Assembly: GCA_032158295.1 (NCBI GenBank)
Contig: CM063249.1
Coordinates: 3,549,195 to 3,613,194 of the forward strand
Length of the DNA stretch: 64,000 nucleotides
Direction: 5' to 3'
Source: Pycnopodia helianthoides
Taxonomy: Eukaryota; Echinodermata; Asteroidea; Forcipulatida; Asteriidae
Position 1 is the stretch's first letter. Each line of letters begins with the position of its first letter. A program made the translations under genes and the position numbers. The notes below the pieces were generated by a model, which searched no databases, was not told where the DNA came from, and saw only the letters and a list, made by a program, of their open reading frames with translations. Shown here piece by piece: positions 44,280-55,479 of this stretch.

Positions 44280-44880
44280 AAAGTAGTTTTTGAAGGCGTT
44301 TGAAGACTGAAAGACTAAATAGTTTTTGGGTAGAAAACTGATAGAATAAATAGTTTTTAGGAGTAAAAGACTAAAATAGAATAAAACTAGTTTTTAGGAA
44401 TAAAGACTGATAGACAAATAGTCTTTGGGAATAAAGACTAATGTATAGATAGTCTTAGGAATAGAAGACTGATAGACTAAATAGTTTTTAGGAGTAAAAG
44501 ACTGATAGATAAATAGTTTTAGGAATAGAAGACTGATGTATAGATAGTTTCTAGGAGTAGAAGACTGATAGACTAAATAGTTTTAGGAATAGAAGACTGA
44601 TGTATAGATAGTTTCTAGGAGTAGAAGACTGATAGACTAAATAGTTTTAGGAATAGAAGACTGATGTATAGATAGTTTCTAGGAGTAGAAGACTGATAGA
44701 CTAAATAGTTTTTAGGAGTTGACGAATGATAGACTAAATAGTTTTTAGGAGTTGACGAATGATAGACTAAATAGTTTTTAGGAGTTGACGAATGATAGAC
44801 TAAATAGTTTTTAGGAGTTGACGACTGATAGACTAAATAGATTTTAGGAGTTTATGAATGATAGACTAAATAGATTTTGT
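44280..44880 (+). repeat. About 33-bp minisatellite with a 64-bp higher-order unit
   Basis: Units contain GACTGATAGACTAAATAG followed by TTTTTAGGAGT(A/T). Between about 44510 and 44700 two unit types alternate, giving a 64-bp repeat three times (GACTGATGTATAGATAGTTT, then CTAGGAGTAGAAGACTGATA). Between about 44700 and 44850 the units are nearly uniform (GACGAATGATAGACTAAATA). Confidence 0.92.
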
Positions 44881-47800
44881 AAGGAAACAAGTGTTTGTCG
44901 CTATTTGAAAACAGAGGGGGGAACTATTCTACTTTGACTGTAGGGGCATTTACACTACAATCTCCTCTGTTTCGTTCGTACCGCGCATATAAGAGTCGTC
45001 TAATCGTACCTATGTCTCACCTGAAAGGTTTGTTTGCATTAATTTGACAAAAAAAACCAAACATCTTATTGTCCATGGGGCAGAATGTCAAATGGATTAA
45101 TGCCGTCTGTAGGCGAAATGAAAGTGAGCCGGCGGATCTGGCCACGCATAATAAGTTCGTACTTGTTATACACGCGGACGGGGCAGAGCTCGCCGTTTCC
45201 CCCTCGAATTGCCTACCGCGTAACCCTACACCGTAATGTAACCCCCACTACGCTCTCAATGGTAATTACCATTGCTCCATTTTCTGCGTTCGGACAGAGT
45301 TAAGCCGTCATCATGATCACGATGAAGACTTCTGACCGCATCATCACCCCGGCATTTAACAAAAAAAAAACACACACAAAAAAAAGCCGGACTGGCTGCT
45401 ATACAAAAGAAGCCCCACCGATTGCTCCGAGTCATTTCGTGGGAGAGACTTTTCAATTCTGTCTGTATAAGAACGGAGGTGTTTTACATCTAGGTCTCCG
45501 TCGTGTGCCGCGGCCTCGTTAAACTATCCCAAGTACACAGACTGAGGTTAATGCGGTCTCTTGTCGGACAGCCATTTAAAGTTATTCCCGCAAGCGATGA
45601 TGACTGAGTCAAAACCCGTCGTCCCCTTAGAAAACGTGCAATTTCATTGACGGTATCAGCTCTGCTATTTTTTACAGCACTTTTCACTTTTAGCCAATAA
45701 TGTCTTAACCTTTTTTAGCCACTGGACCGCCCATCAGCCGCCCAAAGCGGTACACCGTAACACTGGGGTAGGAGGAAACGCTCACCAGCTTGTGTTTGGA
45801 GAGGGGAAAAGTAACATCAAATTAAAACTTTCAAGTTTTAAAATAGTCATTGGTACGCGTTGGTCTAGACAATGGCAATCGTTTATATAAATAATTTTTT
45901 AATTTTCGCCCTTCACAGTTGAGAGTTGAATTGTAAACATTTTAACGCTAATGATAATAAATTCTGTAGCTCTTAGTCTTACCAAACCACGCTCATTTTT
46001 AACAAAACATATTTTGTCTTTCATCATGATGATACTTTCCCAAAAATAATGCCTCTGCAGTTAATCAGTATGAGCAATTGACGCCAGGTAACAGCCTTCT
46101 AAACTATAGTGTGTTCATTTTAACCTTATGAAAAATTACCCCCATACAATTTAGCGGTAGCCGTTACCGGGAGGCACTTATTGTTCCCGTGGGACTTATC
46201 TCCTCCAAAATTGAATCAATAATGTTAATCAATGACAATATTAACGAAAAGGGCGAAAATTCCACGTTAATAACAAGCCTTGTGTATCTTTTTAAAATAT
46301 TGTTAACCACGTTTCTAGTAATTTACTTAGAGAGTTCTGAAAACTAAAATATTTTCAGCAAACTCGGGCGGTTCAGGGACTAAAGGATTAAAATGTTTAC
46401 AAAAAACAATTCGGATAGATTCTGTACACGTAGCAATGGCAGACTCAGTATAAACGACCTCATTGTATAGGGGAGTCCCTCTGCTTCAGAACATTTCACT
46501 TCTGGAAAAAAAAAAAACAGGTGCCTGTGTTTGTTGACTTAACACATTTGTTTCCATAATACTCATCCACACAGCAAGTTGGTTAAAACCACGGAATAAT
46601 CAATACAGTCAAAATAAATGAGCATGAATTAACAAGAAACAGTTGTCAATTTATGAACCCCAAGAGAAACTGATTGTGTTATTTAAAAATTTTTTGAGGG
46701 TTGAACAAAGAGAAATTGACTAGAGCGGGACTTGAACCAGCGACTTCCTGAGCTAGCAAACCCCGAAAAAAAGAATAGTTAAAACAAACAAAGAATCCAG
46801 ACGCAACTGTTTGCTCAACAGTTAAATCAGTGAAAAAAACCAGTTATGTAAAACGGGTTTGCTGGGGGGGGGGGTAGAGTTTGCCATGTTCACAGGTGAG
46901 AAATTCCACGTGACGTATAAAGCAGAGAGGCAGTCTCTCAATCCCAGCATGACACCTGATTGGTTAATAACTAATTATTTTGTGAATTTAAATATTTATA
47001 TTTCTGTTTTAGTCTATCCTCACGACAACGCAAACAAACAGGGCAAAATGCCACTCGTCTGAGAAACTCCGTTCCACCTGTTCAGCTGTTGGACTGCTTC
47101 GCCCCAACGCCTCTGTTTACAAATCCATGGGGGCACATGCTGTAAAAACAAAACACAAAACAACAACAACAGCCTAGCCTCCCGAGTTGAAATCTAAAAA
47201 CGTTTTCAAAATTGTTAAAATTTGTTTCCCAATTTTTTTTTTAACGCTTGAAACCTGCAGACCCTCAGAAGAGGAAATAACTCACGCAGAAGATATAAAA
47301 CTATGTTTTTGATTGGTGCAAACAGCGCGTTTTCCCTTGCCACTATCGGCTATCATGAACAACACCCATTTAGATGGGCAGTGAAATTTGATATCAAGAT
47401 GCAATACTCGCAGGGTAGAGTGTTGAAGAGGTCCTCGGAATTGCATTATTTTAAGCCGTGAACAAAAAATACATTTCATACGGAAATCGTTGTCACTGGT
47501 CTGCACTATAGTTGTTAATAGCAATCTACGGTCATCGGTGTATGATTTGTATTCGACTTTGTGCCCAAAACGGCCTGGGAATATTTCCTGTCTGCAATTA
47601 TTAACACATTGTACGATAAAAAATTCCCGTTTAACTCGGATTTGTTTTTCTTCAGTTCAGTTCAAGACAAAAATGAAATATTACCATACTCTCATACCAG
47701 AGAAAATACAAAAAAGGAATAAATAAAAAACAAGAAATAACAACTTAGTGAAATCAATGTAAACAGTATGATAGAAAGAGGAGTATAAATACTAATAAAG

Positions 47801-47963
47801 AAATCAGCCACAGGACAAGACAAATTAGACAAAGTGACAACAAGACTAGACAGACATTGGACTGGAGAGACAGGTATGACTAAATGAGGAAAACTAATGA
47901 AAAGCATTATTTATTTAAACAGCAAGATGATAAGTAGGATTTGAAGCTTTGCATGGGGGGAGT
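44881..47963. other. 3-kb stretch mostly without recognised repeats
   Basis: The part at about 44940-45320 has balanced composition and looks like possible conserved noncoding DNA (inference). A G-run lies at 46863-46872. A tRNA-like B-box remnant is annotated separately. Open frames below 82 codons show no domain. No gene is supported. Confidence 0.45.
46722..46755 (-). repeat. tRNA-like B-box remnant
   Basis: On the minus strand CGCTGGTTCAAGTCCCGC resembles the T-arm and B box of a tRNA. No A box or cloverleaf is found upstream on that strand, so it is at most a SINE or tRNA-pseudogene scrap. Confidence 0.3.
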
Positions 47964-48129
47964 GTAACTAAGAGAGGTTTGCGGTAACACCATGTTAAAA
48001 ATCTCTTTTGAGTAACTGTTGGTTCTGAAAACTGTCGGTAGTTGAGTCGTTAACTACCGGTTCTTTTCAGAACCAACAGTTACTCAAAAGAGATTTAACA
48101 TTGTGTCACCGCAAACTTCTCTTAGTTAC
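47964..48129. mobile_element. 166-bp near-perfect palindrome
   Basis: The left arm starts GTAACTAAGAGAGGTTTGCG and the right arm ends CGCAAACTTCTCTTAGTTAC. The arms (about 80 bp) differ at only a few positions, and the loop lies in GGTAGTTGAGTCGTTAACTACC. The right arm (GGTTCTTTTCAGAACCAACA, CTCAAAAGAGATTTAACA, CACCGCAAACTTCTC) resembles sequence downstream of the hammerhead-like motif at 55490-55560, so it is probably a foldback derivative of that element. Confidence 0.8.
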
Positions 48130-49144
48130 AAGATGATAGAGAAGTTCCGAAAAAAAAAAAATGATCTGCCAAATCAGAATAAACAATAAATAAGATATTA
48201 AAAAACAGTTGTTTGTTGTTTTTTCTCGAAAGCGTGTTCACCTTCATTTACACGAGGATTGTGTTTTTATTGAAAACAAAAGGATGCGACGAAGCGTGAC
48301 ACTTCCACCGCTTAGAATGTTGTTGCTGGCTTCATTTCGTCTGAAAAGCAATTCCTCCCCAAATTATCTTGATGACGTGCGTCTCCCTGGAAAGAAAGAT
48401 TGGTCTACAGTTCTTATCCGGTGTAGATAACGATGTATTCGCAGAGCACACACACGGCGTAACCAAGCACCTCAAGATCAGCGATAAGACTCGGACACAC
48501 ACAAGAGGAATATCAGCTCGGTTTCTCGTGGAGGGGGGGGGGGGGGTGGGGAGGATAGACACCGATCTATACATTTCCCAGCAATGCATTGTCTCATTCG
48601 ACCATCGCAAGCCCAGCCTATACACGTTTACTTACCGGCCCCCGTGCCGTGCTTGGTTGATCGTTTAAACAACATTTTGGGTCCTTTCTGTTGACTTTAG
48701 GGGAGCTGGGAAAAAAAGAATCGCTGAATCGTGTCGAGATGCGAGGGAACGGAGCGGAGCACATCGTGGCCAGGCCGGAGCGACGTGATTTCCATCGAAC
48801 GGGGGTCGGGGGGGGGGGGGACTTCAGACTGAATGCATCATTCTACATGAAAAACCACTCACCGTTGCCATGGAGACTTGCAAACAGAGCAGAACGGCTC
48901 AAATGATTATAATTAGTTGAATTTGTTGAGACCGGGGTTCGTTGTTGATAGTCGGATTACAACGATTCACAGAGAAAACACACACCCTTCCTGCCCGTTT
49001 CCCCAGTCATGTGTCGAACAGAGAGTGGGCATCAGTAATGTATTCTATATATTATATATTTTGTTATATATCTCAGCCTCTTTTGTCTCAATTTTTTCTT
49101 CACAGGCTATAAAAGAGCTTCAGCTGAAAGAAGTCCTATTTTAC
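48130..49144. other. Unique noncoding stretch
   Basis: G-runs lie at 48533-48546 and 48807-48820, with a GC-richer patch around 48690-48800. Overlapping open frames on both strands (75-99 codons at 48332-48668) show no domain. Confidence 0.45.
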
Positions 49145-49531
49145 TTAAAGGAACATTACATAATTGGTTTTGGTAACAAAACAGTTGCTGGCAGTGTAAG
49201 CACTTTATGTAATCCACCATATACATAATCTGACAAACATGTAGAAGTTTGAGATCGATCGGCCATCTGGGTCACGAGAAAATAGTGAAAAACCGGTTAC
49301 ACATTTGCATGAAATCATATAGATTCAACAAAATGAATAAAACGCTCACTGAGCGATAAACTCCAATCGGAAAATTAGTTTATTCATTTCTCATCAAATA
49401 TGGCATTTCAGACAGAAATATTTCAGGGGATGTTTTCTACTATCATCATCACTAGACCCTGTAAGTTTTATGTGATCAAAAAGTATATTTTACAATTTTG
49501 TTTTTTACTAATTCTGTAATGTTCCTTTTAA
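49145..49531 (+). mobile_element. MITE A, copy 8
   Basis: TTAA lies at 49145-49148 and 49528-49531. It is full length with a short deletion near the right end (TTTTATGTGATCAAAAAG). Confidence 0.92.
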
Positions 49532-50099
49532 ATGAGGTTAGGGCCCATAAAGCAACCTTTCAAGTTGCTATATTAGGAAATAAAAAAAAACTCTTTTGTG
49601 ACCACACATTATAAAGACTGTTCGTGACATTGACCCACATCTTCAAAGACACCCATCTTTCTTTCCCCCCAGATAATCAAGCCGACAGTGGCATCGATCT
49701 ACTACAAACAGAAAGACTGAGCACCTAGCCAAAATGTCAGGGTTAGAAAAGATGATCGGAATTGGCAGATAATTCAACTGAGCGAAATGACGCCGCAGGA
49801 TCAAGTTGAATTCTCATTAATTTAATTCCTTCTTCTTCGTTTCTTAACTCAATGTCGCCCTTTGCCTTTTTTCTGCCAAGAAAGAAAGAAAGAGAAGGGA
49901 AAACCACAAAAAAGTGGATGAATTTTGTGGCGTCAGTCTGCTGTGTGTCTGGACAGTTTTGTTTGAATATACACGTGGCCAGAGAATTGCCATCCGTCTC
50001 ATCGACACAGCCCATTGCTGGTGACGTGTGCCAGACAATTGGGGAAAACTAAATTTAAGTTTGTTGAGTGTAGAACTGATGAGTAAGAATTAGGATAGG
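49532..50099. other. Unique noncoding stretch
   Basis: No gene or recognised repeat is visible. A 90-codon minus-strand frame has no domain. Confidence 0.4.
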
Positions 50100-50345
50100 G
50101 TTGCCGTGCTTATGTGATTTCATTTTCACTACCTTATGGAGACCGAGAACAAAACAGAAAAGGGACAACAAAGTGTCTCCATAGGGAAATTCTAAAGACT
50201 GGGTTGCTCCACAAGGAATTTTGTGTACAAAGTCTACGGGAGGGTCCTTAACTACAGGGACAAATGAAAGAACAAAAGATGTCTCCACAGGGATGCAAAA
50301 AATAGAATGTGTGGGTTCAAGTGTGTAAGTAAGAACACTCTCAAG
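50100..50345 (-). repeat. Dispersed repeat J, copy 3 (minus)
   Basis: In reverse complement it carries GTAGACTTTGTACACAAAAT, TTCCTTGTGGAGCAACCCAG and TCTCGGTCTCCATAAGGTAG, corresponding to about 1270-1390. Only the right half of J is present. Confidence 0.65.
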
Positions 50346-50349
50346 TATC

Positions 50350-50600
50350 ACAGGTCAGAATTGACCCAGATTCCGGATCCCACGGGGGCCGGATCCGGAT
50401 CCCACGGAGGCCGACCGGATCAGTTTCCGGGTCAGGCTCTGACCCAGAATTTTGTTATTTTTTAAGTGGAAGTTTAACTGGGATTATGCGTCAGTCTGAC
50501 CCGTTTCTGTGTGATTTTGACACAGATTCCGGGTCGCACTGACCCACAATGGGTCAAGTCCCACTGGAACTTGATCCGGGTCAGTTGATCTGGAAGCATC
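50350..50600. repeat. Dispersed repeat H, copy 3
   Basis: GGTCAGAATTGACCCAGATT, TTTCCGGGTCAGGCTCTGAC, GCGTCAGTCTGACCCGTTTC and CACAGATTCCGGGTCGCACT are H-type motifs. A short internal duplication of GGATCCCACGG(G/A)GGCCG occurs near 50376-50415. Confidence 0.7.
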
Positions 50601-50744
50601 TAGTGTCGTCTCAAGAGCAAAACATATCTGCAAATTAAAAAATACATTTAGGGACATTATAAAGAGGGGCTTCAAGGATTCAGTTTGAGTGATTCACTCG
50701 TTTTCCAACAAACAGAGTCATTTTGTGAATGTGGACAAGGTCCC

Positions 50745-51015
50745 TAACCTCACGTTAAAACGGTGTTAAATATAATTTTAAATTTGAAATCGGCATTTTT
50801 CGGGGCGAAGTTTGAAACATGACGTCATTGGTTGTCAACAACAAAATAATGGGTCTGCACCTGCCAAGGGGGATTTTGTGGTTCAGTAAAAAAAAGTCAA
50901 ATTCATTGCCGTTTTGATTGAGCATCATCAGAGTTCGGGAGTAAGCTAAAAAATTTCCGGTACAAAAATGTACCCCATATTATATTTGAAATGTGACGTC
51001 ATCGGACGTTTCTGG
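50745..51015 (+). repeat. Dispersed repeat N, copy 2
   Basis: GGCGAAGTTTGAAACATGAC, GTCATTGGTTGTCAACAACA, GTCAAATTCATTGCCGTTTTG and TACAAAAATGTACCCCATAT align with 31250-31480. A terminal unit (AAATGTGACGTCATCGG) follows. Confidence 0.6.
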
Positions 51016-51611
51016 ATTTGAAGCAGAATTCAAACTGGCTGCTTACCTCGTGACCGATTATCTCTTGGTGCATATTTTTGTGGTGATCATGCCACGAAAC
51101 AAACCTCAGGTGTCACGTGTGGTTGCCCATCATGAATATTCAAGATTACTGTACAACATGAAACAAAGACCTAAACCGTGGCAGCCAAACAAATAAAGGT
51201 TATCTTTTGGCCGATCCTTTGTCCATAACAATGCTTGTGATTGAAATAGATTTGTTCAGTCTGTCCCTGTGTGAATGGTCGTCGCTAGGCTTCGGAAGCC
51301 GAAGCCCCAAATAGGAAACTTCCGAAGCCACACCCAGTGTGCTTGGATGATGCATTCGATCTGTGCTCGGCGTGCTCTTTGGGGTGTACCAGCTTGTTTT
51401 CTCGCAAAACAGCCGAGTAAATTCCTCACCAGGAATTTGCGTTTTCCAACAAATAAGCTCTTATTTTCAAGGCAAATAGCGGAGCATCCGTCCTCAGGGA
51501 AGTGACCCATTGGAGGGGTGTTAAAAACGCAACTAGTTGGTCCTAAACTGTCCCATAAAATGGACTCATTTATTATGAGAAAGGTTGCTTGGCATTAGGT
51601 TTTGTTGTAAC
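51016..51611. other. Unique noncoding stretch
   Basis: Overlapping open frames at 51256-51510 on both strands (76-84 codons) contain a small inverted motif (GGCTTCGGAAGCCGAAGCC) but no recognised domain. No gene is called. Confidence 0.4.
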
Positions 51612-52004
51612 TTAAAGGAACATTACTGAATAGGTAAGAAACAAACTTGTAAAATATTCTTTTTGATCACAGATTTACATAAAACTTACACGGTCTATGA
51701 TGATGATAGTAGAAAACATCCCTTGAAATATTTCTGTCTGAAATGCCATATTTGATGAGAAATGAATAAATACATTTTCCGATTGGAGTTAATCGCTCAG
51801 TGAGCGGTTTTTTCTTTTTTTGAATCTATATAATTTCATGCAAATGTGTAATCGGTTTTTCATTATTTTTTCGTGACCCAGATGGCCGATCGATCTCAAA
51901 CTTCTACAGGTTTGTCAGTTTATGTATATGGTGGATTACATAAAGTGCTTACACTGCCAGCAACTGTTTTGTTAGCAAAAACCAATTCTGTAATGTTCCT
52001 TTAA
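51612..52004 (-). mobile_element. MITE A, copy 9 (minus), sharing a TTAA with F
   Basis: TTAA lies at 51612-51615 and 52001-52004. In reverse complement it shares subfamily variants with 42216-42593. Its right TTAA is also the left TTAA of element F. Confidence 0.92.
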
Positions 52005-52419
52005 AGGTATAAATTCATGGATTGGTTTTTGTCAACGTCATGCTGTTTTATAGGCCAAATTGCATGTGACAGTTTCAGCTGAGAGTGTCTGCTTGCTGAG
52101 AAAACAGCAAACAAGACAACAACCCCAAGACAACCTGTCACAGTATTTTCACAAGAACGTCGAATCCATTCCATGTTTAACGAATTGCAAAGTGACAGCA
52201 GGTTATACCGGCCGCATCTCTTGCTGCAGCATTCGCGATCGGACACCTTTTCTCAGATTCAAATTTTTTTGGGGTAACCATTTTTCCAAACCACATTTAC
52301 TTTGAAGGGAATCCTTTCTCAAATTAGTTTGATACTATCAACAGCTGCAATGCTTCTCACCAAGTAAATTGATATGGCCATTGATTTTTGGAGTAACCAA
52401 TCTATGACCCTACCTTTAA
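52001..52419 (+). mobile_element. MITE F, copy 1
   Basis: TTAA lies at 52001-52004 and 52416-52419. The left end AAGGTATAAATTCATGGATT and right end AATCTATGACCCTACCTT are imperfect inverses. The interior is partly D-like: TTCTCAGATTCAAATTTTTT at about 52252 and CTTCTCACCAAGTAAATTGA at about 52355. Its right TTAA begins AAAGGTATATCAC, possibly another element. Confidence 0.7.
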
Positions 52420-52569
52420 AGGTATATCACAATATTGAATTTTGAAAAGAAATATAATTTTCATCCGCCAGTAGCAATAAACTCACCGTCCAACCAACCT
52501 GAGCCCAAACTGATGCTTTGCTTATACCGCGGAATTTTATGCGTATTGTCACCCATTCTCCTCTAGCAT

Positions 52570-52716
52570 GGCCCCAACTTCATAGAGTTGCTTAAGCAGA
52601 AAATATTGCTCAAAAATAGCCTGCTAAGCAAAAATGAGAAGGATACCAGCCACAAATTGTACACACGGCAGGGTACTTTGGCTGGTAACCTTAAACACCT
52701 CTATGAAATTGGGCCC
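52570..52716. mobile_element. Foldback MITE B, copy 4 (short)
   Basis: It starts GGCCCCAACTTCATAGAGTT and ends CTCTATGAAATTGGGCCC. The interior has AGCAGAAAATATTGCTCAAA and ACTTTGGCTGGTAACCTTA. The right arm has a deletion before the terminus. Confidence 0.8.
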
Positions 52717-53436
52717 TGGTTTGAATAACGGTTTATTTCTGCGCTTTACTTCTGCGCTTTACTTGTGCTAAGCGAAGAATGCTTGATGGAAATTCCTTGC
52801 TAGCCTGTCAAAATATGCTTGGATTTTTCTGCTGACGCATTTTCAGCTTTTGGTCAAAATGATCACCATCTCAGGCAGTCCAGTTTTGGTGGTGAAGCAA
52901 CGGAGTATGTGGTCTAGTGTTTCGTAGGAGATTTTGTCAACGATAGGCTGTGTTTATGCAAAATAGCGGCAACAAAATAAAAAGTGATTTATTTTGCCTT
53001 CAATTTACAGTAATATCAGACATCAGTACTGTATGAACCCTTTCATTTCCTCCCCTTTTTTAATAACCAAAGGTTTTCAGGTCCATTTACTTTATGACAA
53101 ATAAAGCGGCCAATTTCAACGCACGTCATTCTATTTCGCTTCGCGCGAAGCTGAAAGCTTTCCAAAAACAGTAATTCAAATCCACTTTATGAGAAAGCCG
53201 TTTTTCCCCCCATTATTTTGCGTCTGGCGATTAAAAAGAAAATAATCCCATTCAATTTAGCGATCCACACGAGCAGCATTCAAATCCGCAGCAGCTTTTT
53301 CGCAGAAATCTCTAGCTGCGCGTACTCTGCCTAATTGAAAGCCGATATCGTATTGCTAAAGAGAACGACTTATCGGTTTATTTGAATTATAAGTCTGTAT
53401 CAATTCAATGGTCTCAAACTGAAACTTAAATATGGT
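52717..53436. other. Unique stretch, possible conserved noncoding element
   Basis: The part at about 53120-53380 lacks low-complexity sequence and is rich in homeodomain-type and GATA-like words (AAATCCGCAGCAGC, CTAATTGAAAGCCGATATCG). This texture resembles conserved enhancers, but it is inference only. No open frame of interest. Confidence 0.35.
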
Positions 53437-53833
53437 TTAAAGGCAAAGTAAACCTTTTGTTTTGGGGACCGTTTGATTGTTTTAATAGATAAATACAATA
53501 AAAAACTAACCTGTGAAAATTTCATCTCAAAAGGTGGTCGCGTTTTTGAAATAATTATCGCCAAAATCCACAGCGAATTATGTCCACGCATGAAGAAGAA
53601 TCCCTAATAGGAATACACGATCTGAGAAACGTTTCTGACAGAAACGCTTCTCAGATTCAAATTTTTTGGGGATAAAAACTGACATATTTTTTCCATATCC
53701 ACGTTATTTTGAATTGAAATATTTCTCAAAATGCTTTATACTATCGAAAGTTGCTGTACTTCTAAAAAAACCAAGTCAGTTTTTATTGCCATTCAATTTT
53801 AGAGCGATTACCAATCGTGTACCTTCCCTTTAA
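53437..53833 (+). mobile_element. MITE D, copy 3
   Basis: TTAA lies at 53437-53440 and 53830-53833. It has AACTAACCTGTGAAAATTTC, AAAAGGTGGTCGCGTTTTTG, the central hairpin GAGAAACGTTTCTG/CAGAAACGCTTCTC and AGCGATTACCAATCGTGTAC. The termini are diverged (AGGCAAAGTAAACC). Confidence 0.82.
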
Positions 53834-54248
53834 ACTGAAGGGTAAAATCCGCTTGAATACAAACGCATAAGAGTGAAATAGGCTCCTTTATTTGCAGAAA
53901 ATGACAGAGAAAAAACCTGTAATACCTGCCCGTTACTTTGTCTTAAAAAACAAACATAAACACCAAAACCCAAGCACTGTCTCCTGGCGATTTGGAGGAC
54001 CAGGCCCACGAAGATCGGTTTAATGCAAGCCGATTTTACGATGGACTGTGTGTGTGTGAAAATCTCGTCTCTATTCAAACGTTGGCCCCCGTATACTTTG
54101 CTTCCGTGATTTGGCTCCCTGTACACCCTAACCCTATCAGGACCGGGGGCACTATGTTCCCCCGGTCCCGGTAAGCCCCCCCCCCAAAAAAGAAAAAAAC
54201 CCAAAACAACAACAACAACAACAACAATCCCAAACAGTCCCGATAACG
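53834..54248. other. Unique noncoding stretch with (CAA)n
   Basis: It has a C-run at 54177-54184 and a (CAA)n tract at about 54204-54227. No gene is supported. Confidence 0.45.
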
Positions 54249-54610
54249 TTAAAGGGAGGGTATACCTTTGGTAATACTCAAACGATCAATGACCATAAAA
54301 ACTGACTAGGCAAGAAGCTTATGATATAACATGTTGAGAAGCGATTCCCTTCTAAGGAATGTGGTTTAAGAGGGAGGGATTCAAAAACATTTCAATCTGA
54401 GAAACGTTTCTCAGATTGTGTATTCCAATTACGGATTATTGATTCCTGCGTGGACATAACCGCTCCAGATATTCGGCGATATCTCAAAAACGCTTCCACC
54501 TTTTGTAATATGAATTTTTTACAGACTAGTTTTATTGCATAACTATGTATACATATTAAAACAATCAGACGGTTCCAAAAAAACCAAAGCCGTGTATGCT
54601 TTGCCTTTAA
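54249..54610 (-). mobile_element. MITE D, copy 4 (minus)
   Basis: TTAA lies at 54249-54252 and 54607-54610. In reverse complement it has AAGGCAAAGCATACACGGCT, AACTAGTCTGTAAAAAATTC, TTTTTGAGATATCGCCGAAT and the central GAGAAACGTTTCTC palindrome. It is the most diverged D copy. Confidence 0.78.
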
Positions 54611-55445
54611 GGCATCGGGAATCTTGAGGCCCAAAGAATACGTTCGAAAAGGCACCACACTTTAACACGTGGTCTAGAACGGAAGCAACAGCAGACGACA
54701 TTAAAACAGTCAACCATTAAACACATCTATTAGTATTAAACATATCTGCAGTCATCGGGTCACGTATTTCACGATCAGCACACCAGGAAATCAAAATAGG
54801 CTCTTCATACACAAACTGGACATATATTTTCCACTATAAAACGAAACCCTATCTGGTCATTGTGGCGTATCGGGTTTTCGAACGGCAGTTCACATTACCT
54901 ACTTAAGCTTTTCATGCATTGTCATGTGTGGTTTTTTCCCCGCCGAGAAACTCAGACGACTCTCTTTTCAGATGTGCGGCAGTTGGCTTCGCTTTCACTC
55001 CCGTCATCCCTTGACAACTTTTCAGATTTTCGTGCTATTTATAGGACGTGTTAGATACTAATTTTAAATGATGCAAGAATAGACGTCATAGAGCGTCAGT
55101 GTGAGGGAAAATTTGTCTTTGTATGTTTGCCGCTCGATAATGCGATAAGCTGCAAGATAAACGACCAAGACAACCGGTCATTCCACTCCACAAAAAGCAA
55201 ACTTCCATCTGATAAATATACTCTGAGATATCTTTCACTTTAGAGAGAACGAGAGAGAGACAAACAAACAGACCGAAACTCTGCCGTTCATAATGGAGAT
55301 ACCCACAATTCGACCGGTCATGCCATTCGTAAAAATCACCAGAACAATAACACATTCTGTTATCGTCACTGTGGCAGTAACTAAAAAAAAAAAAAAAAAA
55401 AAAATTGGGACCAAAATATTTTTGATATACTACACGATAGTTCTC
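54611..55445. other. Unique noncoding stretch
   Basis: A poly-A run of about 23 lies at 55382-55404, and CCGGTCATTCCA/CCGGTCATGCCA recurs at about 55173 and 55315. This may be the upstream part of the retroelement carrying the hammerhead-like motif. No gene is supported. Confidence 0.4.
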
Positions 55446-55479
55446 CTGAAGACGATCAGAGCATACTGATCGAAACGTC
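55446..55479 (+). ncRNA. Hammerhead-like hairpin, copy 2 (better preserved)
   Basis: CTGAAGA (55446-55452) matches the CUGANGA box. A perfect 7-bp stem CGATCAG/CTGATCG with loop AGCATA follows, then AAACGTC. In the canonical core a G should follow stem II before AAA; here that G is also the last stem base, so the register is ambiguous, and no helix III exists. It resembles the minimal hammerheads reported in Penelope-like retroelements, but catalysis cannot be claimed. Confidence 0.4.

Noticed and set aside
46722..46755. tRNA gene from a B-box-like sequence
   Set aside because: There is no A box, anticodon arm or acceptor pairing on the strand.
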